Of a DNA stretch of 64,000 nucleotides, positions 25,558 through 36,847 are shown piece by piece. Numbering within the stretch: position 1 is the stretch's first letter; each line of letters begins with the position of its first letter. The notes below the pieces were generated by a model. That model worked only from the letters and a program-made list of their open reading frames with translations, made no database searches and was not told where the DNA came from. The DNA is from Prauserella_A sp040645195 (lineage in GTDB: Bacteria > Actinomycetota > Actinomycetes > Mycobacteriales > Pseudonocardiaceae): assembly GCF_040645195.1 (NCBI RefSeq), contig NZ_JBEYXW010000003.1, forward strand, positions 248,001 to 312,000, in the 5' to 3' direction. Made by a program: the position numbers and the translations under genes.

Positions 25558-26684
25558 CGCGCACCTCCTCCGCTTGGAGCCGATGCGTACACCGCTGGCG
25601 CGTGTTCACCGTCGAGCCGACGCAAACGAGCGCCCATCCGTTCGGCGAGTGCCATCGCCTGGGCGCAGACCTCGGCGGACTTCCCCGGCTCCGCGGCAAT
25701 ACGTACCAGACAGCGTAGATTGGTTCCCTCACCCGAGGGTTCCAGCAAGACTGCCACGGTGACCCGCGCCGAGGGAAGATCGTCCAGCGCGGCGAGCAGT
25801 GTCGTACCCCGCTCCGGATCTGGCCATCGGTCAAGCCAGAAGCACACCTGGCTTGTCCCTGCCGTGTGCCAGGCGTCCCAGCTCTCGCGTACCCGGATCG
25901 GCCGGCCGAACGGGACGAGATCACAGGAACGGGCGAGTGCGTCGATCATCTCGTGTGCTTTGAGACCGCGAGCTGCCAGGCCACGCCGTCGCAGGACCTT
26001 GCCTACTCTGCGCACCAGTTCAACGAGCACGCCGGGAACGTCGACCTTGCCGTCCTGGGCATCGATCATCGACTCAGCGACCGCGTCCGCGTCCAGTCGT
26101 AAGGCGATCCACAACACCCTGCTGCCATCGGTTGCCGCGCGGCCCTGGACCACTTGCAGCACGACACCACTCTGTTCGGCCTCGGTGGCCAGCCGGGCGA
26201 GAGCGGTCACCGGCACTGGCGGGCGAACGACGCTCGCTGTGGAGCTCTCCAGTTCGAGGACGGCGAACCAGCCTGCCCCGTCGCTGCCCATCCCGATCTC
26301 TCGATCGGTTTTTACGGCGATGTTCTCGAACACGACATCCGGTGCGAGTTCACGGAGCGCGACAAGCCGGGGATCGTCGCCCCGCTCGCCCAGCGAACCG
26401 CTGCGCCGCCGGTACCGCAACCACCGCCAGCCGAGCTCGGACCACCAAGTTCCCTTTGACCGGCCGAAGGTCAACGCGATGGCGAGCACACCCAGCACAC
26501 AGCCGAGGATGACCGCCCAGACCCTTTGCACGACAACAAAGAGCAGATATACCTGGACAACCTCGAAGGCGATGAGACGACCGACTCCCGCGGCACCGAG
26601 GTAGCCCGGCCGACGGCGCAGCGGAAACCACGCCGGCCGTTTGCTTCGAGCACGCCAGTCGGGCCTTCCGGTCGCGTGCGGCAT
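25554..26684 (-). CDS. eccE: ESX membrane complex protein EccE
   Basis: 376 aa. Two membrane helices lie near residues 28-75 (LIAFEVVQVYLLFVVVQRV and the next segment), followed by a soluble domain with ELGWRWLRYRRR, ENIAVKTDREIGMGSDG and CFWLDRWPD, as in EccE proteins. EccE sits at the rim of the ESX core complex. ATG 26684 has AAGGGGA about ten bases upstream. A longer in-frame GTG at 26741 lacks a good ribosome site and would only add a low-complexity leader. It is far from eccB/eccD but next to the sigma factor, which marks the right edge of the island. Confidence 0.88.
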   Translation of the reverse strand: MPHATGRPDWRARSKRPAWFPLRRRPGYLGAAGVGRLIAFEVVQVYLLFVVVQRVWAVILGCVLGVLAIALTFGRSKGTWWSELGWRWLRYRRRSGSLGERGDDPRLVALRELAPDVVFENIAVKTDREIGMGSDGAGWFAVLELESSTASVVRPPVPVTALARLATEAEQSGVVLQVVQGRAATDGSRVLWIALRLDADAVAESMIDAQDGKVDVPGVLVELVRRVGKVLRRRGLAARGLKAHEMIDALARSCDLVPFGRPIRVRESWDAWHTAGTSQVCFWLDRWPDPERGTTLLAALDDLPSARVTVAVLLEPSGEGTNLRCLVRIAAEPGKSAEVCAQAMALAERMGARLRRLDGEHAPAVYASAPSGGGAR

Positions 26685-27189
26685 GGACGCAAGGTCCCCT
26701 TTGGACGCTGCTGCTGCCGCTACCCGGCTGACACCTGCCACGGTGAAACGATAACCTCGCTTGTTCAGTTACCCGGCCCTTCTTCGACAACTCCAACATG
26801 GCAGCCCGTACTCTGCCCCGTACTCGGGTACCAGTGGATGCGTGCCAGCCAGAGCGACCAGCATCTTTCCCCCAAGCCCTGCGCGAGATGCTTTGACAGC
26901 GGAATGAGACCGCCTTCGTTCATGGTGAACGCTGGTTCAACCTCTCCCAAGACCGCCGCGGTCCGGCATGCCACACCGTCGACACCCACCCCGCCGGGTG
27001 CAATCGCCTAACCCGTAGCCAACCCGTACGGACAACCGATCACGATCCGGCGGGCAAGCGGACCTGCACATCCCATCGTGCGTCTTGTCCGGCAGTTGCC
27101 AGCACGCTGCGAATTCCGTGCTCCACTATGAACAACTAGGTAAGTGCGGCCTGGAACCAGCACGCTACGCCAGAAACGCTAGGAGAATC
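26685..27189. other. Gap between eccE and the sigma factor gene
   Basis: About 500 bases carrying the two divergent promoter regions. A 74-codon minus-strand frame (26989-26765) is present but matches nothing I know and has no clear ribosome site. No RNA gene, repeat or hairpin stands out. Confidence 0.5.
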
Positions 27190-28176
27190 GTGGCTCTAGC
27201 ACTCGTCGACACAGAGCGCGAGCAAGCGCGGGACGGCACTGGCAGGCCCAACGGGGAGACCAGGTCCTTGGACCTGGTCCGCACTTACCTGAACCGGATC
27301 GCTCGTACCAAGCTACTCACAATTGAGGAAGAGGTTCTGCTCGCCAAGCAGATCGAGGTCGGCCTCTTTGCCGAGGCACGGCTGGTCGAACTGGGAGCCG
27401 ACGGCGACGAACAACTGCGGTCGGATTTGCGCCACATCGCGTCCGAGGGAGTCAAAGCCAAGAACCATCTCCTCGAAGCAAACCTGCGGCTGGTCGTGAG
27501 TATCGCCAAACGCTATACCGACCGGGGCCTTCCGCTGCTCGATCTCATCCAAGAAGGCAACTGCGGGCTGATTCACGCGATCGAGAAATACGACTACACA
27601 CCCGGCTTCAAATTCAGCACGTACGCCACCTGGTGGATCCGCCAAGCCATCAGCCAGGCCATCAGCCAGCAGGCCCGAGTCATCCGCCTGCCTGCCCACA
27701 TCGCCAGCCAGCTGAGCAGGGTCGAGCGCGCTCGTCGAGACCTGTTGAATGAGCTCGGCCGCGACCCGCACCTTCGCGAAATAGCCGACGCCGCCGAAAT
27801 GGATCCGGCGAAGGCACGGGAACTACTGTCGTACAACGAAACACCGCTGAGCTTGGACCAACCCGTTGGCGATGACGGTCACCAGACGCTGACGTCGTTG
27901 CTGCACTACGTTGACTGGCTGACAGGTTCCGAAGACAACGTCTCCGACCGGCTCCTCCGTCGCGAGATCGACACTATTCTCGGTGCACTGAACCCGCGTG
28001 AGCAGCAGGTGGTGCGCCTACGCTACGGGCTCGACGACAACTGGCAGCGCACACTGGAGGAAGTCGGCCTCGAACTCGGCCTGTCGCGGGAGCGAGTCCG
28101 GCAGATCGAGAAGCGCACCATGACCAAGCTACGTGAGCCGGCCAGGATCCAGCGTCTCCAGGAGTACGTGTCCTAA
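27190..28176 (+). CDS. Group-2 RNA polymerase sigma-70 factor
   Basis: 328 aa. Region 1.2 reads DLVRTYLNRIARTKLLTIEE. Region 2 has LRLVVSIAKRYTDRGLPLLD, DLIQEGNCGLIHAIEKYDY and FSTYATWWIRQAI. Region 3 follows, and region 4 ends with GLSRERVRQIEKRTM. The protein lacks the long region 1.1 of the housekeeping factor, so it is SigB/HrdD-like. GTG 27190 follows AGGAGA. An upstream in-frame start at 27085 has no ribosome site. It is divergent from eccE. It could direct the ESX genes or a stress response; nothing in the sequence ties it to either. Confidence 0.92.
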   Translation: MALALVDTEREQARDGTGRPNGETRSLDLVRTYLNRIARTKLLTIEEEVLLAKQIEVGLFAEARLVELGADGDEQLRSDLRHIASEGVKAKNHLLEANLRLVVSIAKRYTDRGLPLLDLIQEGNCGLIHAIEKYDYTPGFKFSTYATWWIRQAISQAISQQARVIRLPAHIASQLSRVERARRDLLNELGRDPHLREIADAAEMDPAKARELLSYNETPLSLDQPVGDDGHQTLTSLLHYVDWLTGSEDNVSDRLLRREIDTILGALNPREQQVVRLRYGLDDNWQRTLEEVGLELGLSRERVRQIEKRTMTKLREPARIQRLQEYVS

Positions 28177-28414
28177 CCGGACGATCGTGTCATCGGCTGG
28201 CTACGCGAGTGCGAGCACCTGCCGGATGCGCGAAAGTTTGTCCCGCTTCACGTCATTTGCCCGAACCGGCCCATAGCCCAAGAGGGTGAAACAACCAGGA
28301 AACAAGATCGCCCGAATCGCTTCACAGATCGGCCATACGCTGCGGTCCGCTCGGCATCCGCCAGTGATCCCCACCGGACGTGGGCTCGACGCCCGTCACG
28401 AGTAAGGCCGTCAT

Positions 28415-31258
28415 TTGTCCAGATCCACACGCCGCGCGAGACGCCTCGCCGCGCTACTGGCAGCCGTCAGCTGCCTGTCCATCACCCTCACTACCGGGTC
28501 CGCCTCGGCGGCCCCCGCCCCCTCCACCGACGTGGCCTCCGGTTCGCACTGGTCGGTCACCCGCGTGGCGGGCGGTTTCCAGGTCACCCTCCGCCTCGAC
28601 AAGCAGCTCCCCGTCACGGCCAGTGCCCCCACGCTGTCGGCCGACGGCAGGGTGCTCGGCCCAGCGACCGAGTCGGCCGACGGCAGGTCGCTGTCGCTGG
28701 TCACGACCGACCCCTCCGTGGTGAGCGCGAACTCGGTGACCACCGATGCTTCCGGGTCACCGTCGACCACAATCCCGGCAAACCCGGCGCCACACAAAGC
28801 AAAGCCCGAGATCAGTCCCGAGAGCTTGCAGGCCGACCCCTCAACGCCGGGCCCGTACCACGTCTCCGAAGCCGTCTACGACTTCGGGGACCGGGCGATC
28901 CCGCTGCTCAACATCGGCGGCATCCGCGGCGAGCTGACCGGCAAGATCTACCTGCCCGACGGTGACGGCAAGTCGCCTGTCGTGATCTTCATGCACGGCC
29001 GCCACACCTCCTGCTACGGACCGGGCAGCGCCAACCCGGCACGGTGGCCCTGCCGCGCCACCCCGGACAGCGCCGAACAACGCTGGACGATCCCCAGCTA
29101 CCTCGGCTACGAGGAGCCGGCCCGCGCCCTGGCAAGCAACGGCTACGCGGTGATCTCCGTTTCGGCCAACGCCATCAACTCCAACGACAACCAGCTGGCC
29201 GCCGACTACGGCGCGCAGGCACGAGGCCGGCTGATCCTGGACACCCTCCAGATGCTGAAGAACGCCGACGCAGGCAATGAGGTCGTCTACCACGACGCCT
29301 TCACCGACCGGAACGTCGATCTCGGCACGGCGCTCACCGGCGACATCACCCCGGCCGCGCTGGTCAGGCGGCTCGATCTCGGCAATGTCGGGATCATGGG
29401 GCACTCCCGCGGCGGTGAGGGAGTGGTGGCAGCCTCGACACTCAACGACGCCCTGCCGGTCTCCCAGCAGTTCGGGATCAAGGCGGTGCTCCCGCTCGCG
29501 CCGGTCGACTACGACCGGATCTCCCTGCCGAACGTGGCGACGGCGACGATCCTGCCCTACTGCGACGGTGACGTGGAGAACCTGATGGGCCAGCACATCG
29601 TCGACGACTCGCGGCACAGCTTCGACGACAACGTGCTCCGCTCGGCGGTCCTGGTCATGGGCGGCAACCACAACTTCTTCAACACCATCTGGACTCCTGG
29701 CGGCTGGCCTGCCGCCACCGCCGACGACTGGTTGTCCTTCGCCACCGGCGCGAACGATCCGGTGTGCCACCCCGGCGCGGCCACCACGACGCGGCTCTCC
29801 GCCGCCCAGCAGGTGCAGGTCGGCGCGACTTACCTGGCGGGCTTCTTCCGGCTCGTGCTCGGCGGCGACAAGCGGTTCCTGCCGCTGTTCGACGGCTCGA
29901 ACGTGACCGCGCCCTCGACGTCGTTCGCGACCATCACCTCGACCGCCACCCAGCCGGCGAAGTCGCGAATGGACATCGCCACCTTCGAGGAGCACGACCC
30001 GGCCGTCAGTGTTTCCGGTGACGCCGTAGCCGAGGTGTGCGCCAGCATGGGCGGCACCGGCGGCGTGACGCTGCCGCAGTCGTCGCCGTTCTGTTCCACC
30101 ACACTCAACCAGGCGGCAGCCCCGCACTGGTCGCCTGCGCTGTGGGCGTTCAACATCCCGTCCTCGCCGATGCTGCACCTGAAGTGGACGTCGTCGAATT
30201 CACGCGTGAGCGTCGCCGTCTCGCCAAGCAACCGCAACATCAGCCGCTTCGAGCAGCTGTCGGTGAAGATGGCCGCCGACGAGTTCGTGTCCACGAACAC
30301 GGACCTCACCGTCACCGTCATCGACCGCGCCGGGCGCACCTGGTCGTCGCCGGTCTCGAAGCTGAACCCGTCCGCGGTCATGCGCATGCCAGGCGTCAGC
30401 TCACCCTGGTTGCGCAAGGTGATCCTGCAGCAGGTGACGATTCCGATCACGTCGCTCACCGGACTGGACACCACCAGCATCCGTGAGGTGCGGTTCAGCG
30501 CTCCGGCGGGCACTCCGTCGGGCGGTGTCTACCTCTCCGACCTGTCGGCCGAGACCCCGGCCGTCGGCGGGCGGGTGCCCGCACGACAGGCCACTGTGGA
30601 CATCGTCCCGGCACGAGTGGACGAGGGGTCCGGTCCTGGCGCGGCCCACGTAGCGGCCGTGCTGTCCCAGCGGCTCGGACACCCGGTCACGGCGTATGTC
30701 AGCGTGTTCGGCACCACCACCGGCAAGGCAGGGGTCACGATGCGGAAGGTGACCTTCGCTCCCGGGCAGACCTGCGTTGCGGTGCCGGTGGCAACCTACG
30801 GCGACACGCTTCCCAGCGCCACACCGTCCACATCGTTCAAGGTCTCGGCGACCAATGTGATGGGCGCGGTCATGGGAGACAAGGGTTTCGGCACCCTCAC
30901 CGTGCGCGAGGACGACGGGGTCACCGGCGGCTCCCCGACCCCCGAGGTCGGCAGTCCCGGCGACGTCTGCGCCGAATACCAGGCGTCCCTGACGCCCGGT
31001 CGGCTCAAGGTCACGGGCACCATCGTCATCGGGGAGTCCACAATGCTCGGCTCGGGTGGCTACCGGGCCGGTGAGAGCGTGGAGTTCCGGCTGGGCTCGA
31101 CCTCACTCGGCCGAGCCCTGGCCGACGCCAACGGGAACGTCTCGTTCGAGGCGACGATCCCCGACGGCACCCCGAGCGGCAAGGCGCAGCTGACGGCTGC
31201 CGGTGCCGGTTCCGGCTACACCACCCAGGCGGAGGTGGTGACACGGGCGGCCGGCTGA
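28415..31258 (+). CDS. Secreted alpha/beta hydrolase, 947 aa
   Basis: A basic n-region, hydrophobic core and ASA-A cleavage at about residue 32 form a Sec signal peptide. The hydrolase domain includes VVIFMHGRHTS (oxyanion region), the nucleophile elbow GHSRGGEG with Ser331, and a later GGNHNFF that may hold the catalytic His. C-terminal to it are beta-rich segments, one resembling a Calx-beta-like repeat (VPARVDEGSG...VSVFGTTTGKAGVT...FAPGQT) and a final Ig-like segment. It probably acts outside the cell on an ester or peptide. TTG start with only a weak AAGG upstream. The 238-bp gap before it has no recognisable element. It ends at a strong hairpin. Confidence 0.88.
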   Translation: MSRSTRRARRLAALLAAVSCLSITLTTGSASAAPAPSTDVASGSHWSVTRVAGGFQVTLRLDKQLPVTASAPTLSADGRVLGPATESADGRSLSLVTTDPSVVSANSVTTDASGSPSTTIPANPAPHKAKPEISPESLQADPSTPGPYHVSEAVYDFGDRAIPLLNIGGIRGELTGKIYLPDGDGKSPVVIFMHGRHTSCYGPGSANPARWPCRATPDSAEQRWTIPSYLGYEEPARALASNGYAVISVSANAINSNDNQLAADYGAQARGRLILDTLQMLKNADAGNEVVYHDAFTDRNVDLGTALTGDITPAALVRRLDLGNVGIMGHSRGGEGVVAASTLNDALPVSQQFGIKAVLPLAPVDYDRISLPNVATATILPYCDGDVENLMGQHIVDDSRHSFDDNVLRSAVLVMGGNHNFFNTIWTPGGWPAATADDWLSFATGANDPVCHPGAATTTRLSAAQQVQVGATYLAGFFRLVLGGDKRFLPLFDGSNVTAPSTSFATITSTATQPAKSRMDIATFEEHDPAVSVSGDAVAEVCASMGGTGGVTLPQSSPFCSTTLNQAAAPHWSPALWAFNIPSSPMLHLKWTSSNSRVSVAVSPSNRNISRFEQLSVKMAADEFVSTNTDLTVTVIDRAGRTWSSPVSKLNPSAVMRMPGVSSPWLRKVILQQVTIPITSLTGLDTTSIREVRFSAPAGTPSGGVYLSDLSAETPAVGGRVPARQATVDIVPARVDEGSGPGAAHVAAVLSQRLGHPVTAYVSVFGTTTGKAGVTMRKVTFAPGQTCVAVPVATYGDTLPSATPSTSFKVSATNVMGAVMGDKGFGTLTVREDDGVTGGSPTPEVGSPGDVCAEYQASLTPGRLKVTGTIVIGESTMLGSGGYRAGESVEFRLGSTSLGRALADANGNVSFEATIPDGTPSGKAQLTAAGAGSGYTTQAEVVTRAAG

Positions 31259-31269
31259 CGGCCGCTGGC

Positions 31270-31307
31270 GGTGCGGGCCGCCAACACGAGTGTTGGTGGC
31301 CCGCACC
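31270..31307. terminator. Bidirectional terminator hairpin
   Basis: Stem GGTGCGGGCC-g-CCAACA with loop CGAG and complement TGTTGG-t-GGCCCGCACC gives 17 paired positions including one G-T wobble. It lies between the convergent hydrolase and synthetase genes. Confidence 0.85.
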
Positions 31308-31319
31308 AAGCATGCTCCG

Positions 31320-33209
31320 TCAGTGGTCCGCGCTGACGGGACGCAGCACGTTGCGCAGCGCTTCGAGGACGGCCGGGTCCTCAATGGTCGACGGGACGGG
31401 CTCGGTTCGGCCCTCGGCGATGCCGCGCATGGTCTTGCGCAGGATCTTTCCCGAGCGGGTCTTGGGTAGCGCCTCCACGACGGAGACATCGCGGAACGCC
31501 GCGACCGGACCGATCTCGGCGCGCACTGCCGCCACCAGTTCGGCGCGCAGCTGTTCCGGTTCGATGTCCACACCGGACTTCAGCACGACGAGCCCGCGCG
31601 GTAGTTGCCCCTTGACCGTGTCGTGCACGCCGATGACGGCGCATTCGGCGACGGCGGGATGTGCGGCGAGTACCGCTTCCATCGAGCCGGTGGACAGCCG
31701 GTGCCCGGCGACGTTGATGACGTCGTCGGTGCGGCCCATGACGAACAGGTACCCGTCCTCGTCCACGTAGCCGCCGTCGCCGGTGAGGTAGTAGCCCTCG
31801 AAGCGGGACAGATAAGACCTGACGTAGCGCTCGTCGTCGTTCCACACGCTGAGCAGCGTCCCCGGCGGTAACGGCAGCTTGATACAGATGGCGCCTTCCT
31901 GCCCGCGCGGCAGCGTTTCACCGCTCTCGCCGAGGATCCGCACGTCATAGCCCGGCATGGGCACTGTCGGGGAGCCTGGTTTGATCTGCAACGGCTCCAG
32001 CCCACGCGGGTTGGCGGCGACGGCCCAGCCGGTCTCCGTCTGCCACCAGTGATCGACCACGGGCACGCCCAGCTTGTCGTGCGCCCAGTGGTAGGTCTCC
32101 GGATCGAGCCGTTCCCCTGCCAGGAACAGCGTGCGCAGAGTCGCCAGGTCGTGGCCGGCGAGCGCCTCCGCCCACGGGTCGGCCTTCTTGATCGCGCGGA
32201 TCGCGGTCGGCGCGGTGAACAACGCCTTGACGCCATGTTCGGCGATGACCCGCCAGAACGCGCCCGCATCGGGTGTGCCAACCGGTTTGCCCTCGTAGAC
32301 CACCGTTGTGGCACCGGCCAGCAACGGCCCGTACACGATGTAGGAGTGCCCGACGACCCAGCCCACGTCCGAGGCCGACCACCACACGTCGCCTGGCCCG
32401 ATGTCGTACACGTTGGCCATGCTCCAGGACAGCGCCACCGCGTGCCCGCCGTTGTCGCGGACCACGCCCTTCGGTTTCCCCGTCGTACCGGAGGTGTAGA
32501 GCACGTACAGCGGGTCGGTCGCGGCCACGTCGACGCAACTTGCCGGGTCGGCTGCGATCATCAACTCGTCCCAGTCGTAGTCCTCCGGACCGAGCTCAGC
32601 ACGCAGCCGTTCCCGCTGAAGGACCACAATGGACGGCCGGGTTACACCAGAGAGTGTGATCGCCTCGTCGACGATCGGCTTGTAGGCGATCACCCGCTGC
32701 GGCTCGATGCCGCACGAGCCGCACACCACCACCTTCGGCCGCAGATCAGCAATACGCACCGCCAGCTCCCGCGCGGCGAAACCGCCGAACACCACCGAGT
32801 GCACCGCACCGAGCCGGGCGCATGCCAGCATCGCGATCACCGCCTGGGGCACCATCGGCAGGTACAGCACCACCCGGTCGCCCTTGCCAACGCCCAGGTT
32901 CCGCAGTGCGCCGGCGAACCGGGCGACCTGGTCGAGCAGCTCCGCATAGGTGTAGCGCGAAATCTGCCCGGTGACGGGTGAGTCGTGGACGAGCGCAAGC
33001 CGGTCACCATGGCCGGCCTCGACATGCCGGTCCAGCGCGTTGTAGCAGGTGTTGAGCTCCCCGTCGGGAAACCAGCGGTACCAGGGTGGTCGCCCGGCGT
33101 CGAGTGCACGTTGCGGCTTTCGCGACCAGGTCACGGTTTCGGCCGCGGCGAGCCAGAATCCTTCCGGATCCTTCATGCTCCGCGCATAGGTGTCGGCATA
33201 GTCGCCCAT
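31320..33209 (-). CDS. prpE: Propionyl/acetyl-CoA synthetase (AMP-forming), PrpE-like
   Basis: 629 aa. It shows the ANL-superfamily motifs YTSGTTGKPKG (AMP binding), WWQTETGW, YYLTGDGGYVDEDGYLFVMGR and the C-terminal PKTRSGKILRKTM, whose Lys is the catalytic residue and acetylation site. The length and the NAGHRLSTGSME-type region (here NVAGHRLSTGSME) favour propionyl- over acetyl-CoA synthetase. It would activate propionate, or 3-hydroxypropionate, made by the adjacent aldehyde dehydrogenase. It is third in the dehydrogenase-DUF779-synthetase operon, 19 bases after the DUF779 stop, and so falls under the shared operator upstream of the dehydrogenase. Confidence 0.93.
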   Translation of the reverse strand: MGDYADTYARSMKDPEGFWLAAAETVTWSRKPQRALDAGRPPWYRWFPDGELNTCYNALDRHVEAGHGDRLALVHDSPVTGQISRYTYAELLDQVARFAGALRNLGVGKGDRVVLYLPMVPQAVIAMLACARLGAVHSVVFGGFAARELAVRIADLRPKVVVCGSCGIEPQRVIAYKPIVDEAITLSGVTRPSIVVLQRERLRAELGPEDYDWDELMIAADPASCVDVAATDPLYVLYTSGTTGKPKGVVRDNGGHAVALSWSMANVYDIGPGDVWWSASDVGWVVGHSYIVYGPLLAGATTVVYEGKPVGTPDAGAFWRVIAEHGVKALFTAPTAIRAIKKADPWAEALAGHDLATLRTLFLAGERLDPETYHWAHDKLGVPVVDHWWQTETGWAVAANPRGLEPLQIKPGSPTVPMPGYDVRILGESGETLPRGQEGAICIKLPLPPGTLLSVWNDDERYVRSYLSRFEGYYLTGDGGYVDEDGYLFVMGRTDDVINVAGHRLSTGSMEAVLAAHPAVAECAVIGVHDTVKGQLPRGLVVLKSGVDIEPEQLRAELVAAVRAEIGPVAAFRDVSVVEALPKTRSGKILRKTMRGIAEGRTEPVPSTIEDPAVLEALRNVLRPVSADH

Positions 33210-33228
33210 CGGCAGTCCTTTGTAGCCT

Positions 33229-33606
33229 CTAGCTATCCAGTTCGGTCAGTTCGTCGTCGGTGAGCAGTCGCGAGCGGATCAGGAAGCGCACGCCTTCCGG
33301 GGCTTCCAGGGAGAAACCGCTGCCCCTGCCGGGCACCACGTCGATCGTGAGGTGCGTGTGCTTCCAGTACTCGAACTGCGCGGCGGACATCCACACCGGA
33401 ATCGGCTGCGGCACCTCGGCGACCGTGAGGTCGCCGAGGTGCACATCGGATTGACCGGTGCGGAACTCGCCTGCCGGGTAACACATCGGTGCACTGCCGT
33501 CGCAGCATCCGCCGGACTGATGGAACATCAGCGGGCCGTGTGTCCGCGCGAGCGTGCGCAGCAGCTCCGCCGCGGCAACGGTGAGATCCACCCGCCTGCT
33601 CATCAT
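33229..33606 (-). CDS. DUF779 family protein, 125 aa
   Basis: A small cytosolic protein with the family core HGPLMFHQSGGCCDGSAPMC, a Cys-rich segment, and EYWKHTHLTIDVVPGRGSGF. Members of this family almost always sit directly downstream of an ExaC/AcoD-type aldehyde dehydrogenase, as here (start two bases after the dehydrogenase stop). The adjacent Cys suggest metal or redox chemistry, but the molecular role is not established. ATG 33606 is the first of two adjacent Met codons. Confidence 0.9.
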   Translation of the reverse strand: MMSRRVDLTVAAAELLRTLARTHGPLMFHQSGGCCDGSAPMCYPAGEFRTGQSDVHLGDLTVAEVPQPIPVWMSAAQFEYWKHTHLTIDVVPGRGSGFSLEAPEGVRFLIRSRLLTDDELTELDS

Positions 33607-33608
33607 GA

Positions 33609-35132
<1,524 letters not shown>

Positions 35133-35201
35133 CTGGAGTGCCCTCCTGCTCAACGCTTCGTGCGCGCCCCGTTACACGCACGCAGCGAAGCTAGGCTGAT
35201 C

Positions 35202-35221
35202 GACGTTGCAGGCGCGTTGCA
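35202..35221 (-). promoter_or_regulatory. Shared operator copy A, upstream of the aldehyde dehydrogenase
   Basis: Read toward the dehydrogenase it is TGCAACGCGCCTGCAACGTC. It matches the other two copies in TGCAACG-N4-TGCAACGTC form: two direct half-sites 11 bases apart. It lies in the 196-bp region shared with the divergent regulator gene, so it could also serve autoregulation. Confidence 0.75.
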
Positions 35222-35328
35222 TGCCTGGCCAGGCCGCCTTGCCGAACAGGGGGCCACAAGGCATGCTCCCTGGTGGGCCGGAGCCCGCCTGTCCAGCCGC
35301 CCCGTCAACGCCGCCGCGGGAGTGCCTG

Positions 35329-36840
35329 ATGAACACCGAGACAGCCCACAACGCCGGTCCGACCGCACTACGCCTGTCGTCGGACCCGGTGACACAGTTC
35401 AAGCTGCTGCAACAAGTCCACGAGGCGACACTCAGTGGTGCGACGCCCCCCGCGTCACCTCGTTCGGTGATTTCCGAGTCCTGGCAGCGGTCGCTGGCCG
35501 CGCGCGTGAACCCGGAGGAATATCAGCCACCGGTGGTGTACGCGCCCGACGAGCTGCCCGACATCCGTGCGGCACATCCCCTGCGTGCAGTGCTGACTCC
35601 CCTGCGCGAGCTTCTGGTGAGCATTGCCGACGAGTCACTGCACATCATGATCGTGACCGACGCCGAGGGCACCATCCTGTGGCGGGAGGGACCGCCGACG
35701 CTGTGCCGCCGCGCCGATCCGGTCGGGCTGCGCGAGGGCACCAGCTGGTCGGAGCACGCGATCGGCACCAACGCGATGGGCACGTCGCTGGCCGTGGACG
35801 CTCCGGTACAGATCTACTCGGCGGAGCACCTCGTGCGCACCTACCACGCCTGGACCTGCGCCGCCGCGCCCATCCACGACCCGGACACCGGGCAGCTGCT
35901 TGGCGCGATCGACATCAGCGGCCAGCTCGACGCACTGCACCCGGCAATGGTGTCGCTGGTCAACGCCACCGCACAGGTCGCGGAGAGCCGCCTGCGGCAG
36001 CTGATGGAACGGCGCGACGAGAAGCTACTGGCAGCGAACCTGTCACACCTGGCACGACTGCGCGGCGAGCCGGGCGCGTTGCTCACGCCCACCGGCCGCG
36101 TGATCGCCGCCGAGCCGCTCGGGCGCTGGCCAAGGCGGATCGCGGTGGCTCCCGGCACCGAACGCGTCGTGCTCGACGACGGGCGGGAAGCGCTCGTCGA
36201 ACCGCTGGCCGAGGGCTATCTGCTGCGCCTGCCGCGCTCGGCACGGGCACGCCTGCGGCAACCACGGCTGTCCCTGTCGTTCCTCGGCGCCACGCCGGCG
36301 GCCCGGCTGGACGGCAGGGAACTGCCGCTGACACTGCGCCGGGCCGAGATCCTCGCTCTGCTCGCCCTGCACCCGGCCGGGTTAACCGCGGAGCAGCTCG
36401 CCCTGCACCTGTACGGCGAGGACGGCAACCCCACAACGGTGCGCGCCGAGATCCACCGCCTGCGGGCCCAGCTCGGCGAGGACACCATGCTGGCCAAGCC
36501 CTACCGCTTGGGCGCCGACGTCGAGGCCGACTTCCTCACCGTCCGCACTGCGCTCGCGGCCGGTGACGTCGACTCCGCCGTCGCGACCGGTACGGCGCCG
36601 CTGCTGGCCCGCTCGGAGGCCCCGACGATCCGGGCCGAGCGGGACCAGCAGGTCGCGGCGCTGCGTGCGGCGGTACTCGAACACGGCGAGGTGGGCGCCC
36701 TGTGGTCGTTCGCCCACAGCGAGCTCGGCCACGACGACATCGAGGTGTTCGAGCTGCTGACGCGCATCCTGCCGGTCGGCGATCCGCGACATGCAGTCAC
36801 GCTGGCGCGGCTCTCCTGGCTGCTGGGCGAAGAGTTCTGA
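35329..36840 (+). CDS. GAF-domain transcriptional regulator of the aldehyde/diol regulon
   Basis: 503 aa. The N-terminus has ISESWQRSLAARV, as in AcoR-type activators. A GAF sensory domain follows (about 85-230, with GTSWSEHAIGTNAMGTSLA and HAWTCAAAPIHDPDTG). There is no AAA+ domain for sigma-54. Instead the C-terminal part (about 330-410) is a winged-helix-like DNA-binding domain, LRRAEILALLALHPAGLTAEQ...VRAEIHRLRAQLG. This architecture is the common sigma-70 version of AcoR in actinobacteria. ATG 35329 has GGGAG seven bases upstream. It is divergent from the dehydrogenase and, by position, the likely protein bound to the three shared operators. Confidence 0.9.
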   Translation: MNTETAHNAGPTALRLSSDPVTQFKLLQQVHEATLSGATPPASPRSVISESWQRSLAARVNPEEYQPPVVYAPDELPDIRAAHPLRAVLTPLRELLVSIADESLHIMIVTDAEGTILWREGPPTLCRRADPVGLREGTSWSEHAIGTNAMGTSLAVDAPVQIYSAEHLVRTYHAWTCAAAPIHDPDTGQLLGAIDISGQLDALHPAMVSLVNATAQVAESRLRQLMERRDEKLLAANLSHLARLRGEPGALLTPTGRVIAAEPLGRWPRRIAVAPGTERVVLDDGREALVEPLAEGYLLRLPRSARARLRQPRLSLSFLGATPAARLDGRELPLTLRRAEILALLALHPAGLTAEQLALHLYGEDGNPTTVRAEIHRLRAQLGEDTMLAKPYRLGADVEADFLTVRTALAAGDVDSAVATGTAPLLARSEAPTIRAERDQQVAALRAAVLEHGEVGALWSFAHSELGHDDIEVFELLTRILPVGDPRHAVTLARLSWLLGEEF

Positions 36841-36847
36841 CGGGCCC

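Noticed and set aside
26765..26989. Minus-strand frame of 74 codons between eccE and the sigma factor
   Set aside because: There is no ribosome site and no recognisable family. It may be a remnant or chance frame, so I do not call it a gene.
28370..28410. Possible tRNA 3' half (GGGCTCGACGCCC)
   Set aside because: The loop is too short for a T-arm and no acceptor, D or anticodon arms can be built upstream.
28841..30178. Minus-strand frame of 445 codons opposite the secreted hydrolase
   Set aside because: It is antisense to a gene with signal peptide and catalytic motifs, and is Arg/Val/Gly-rich without domains.
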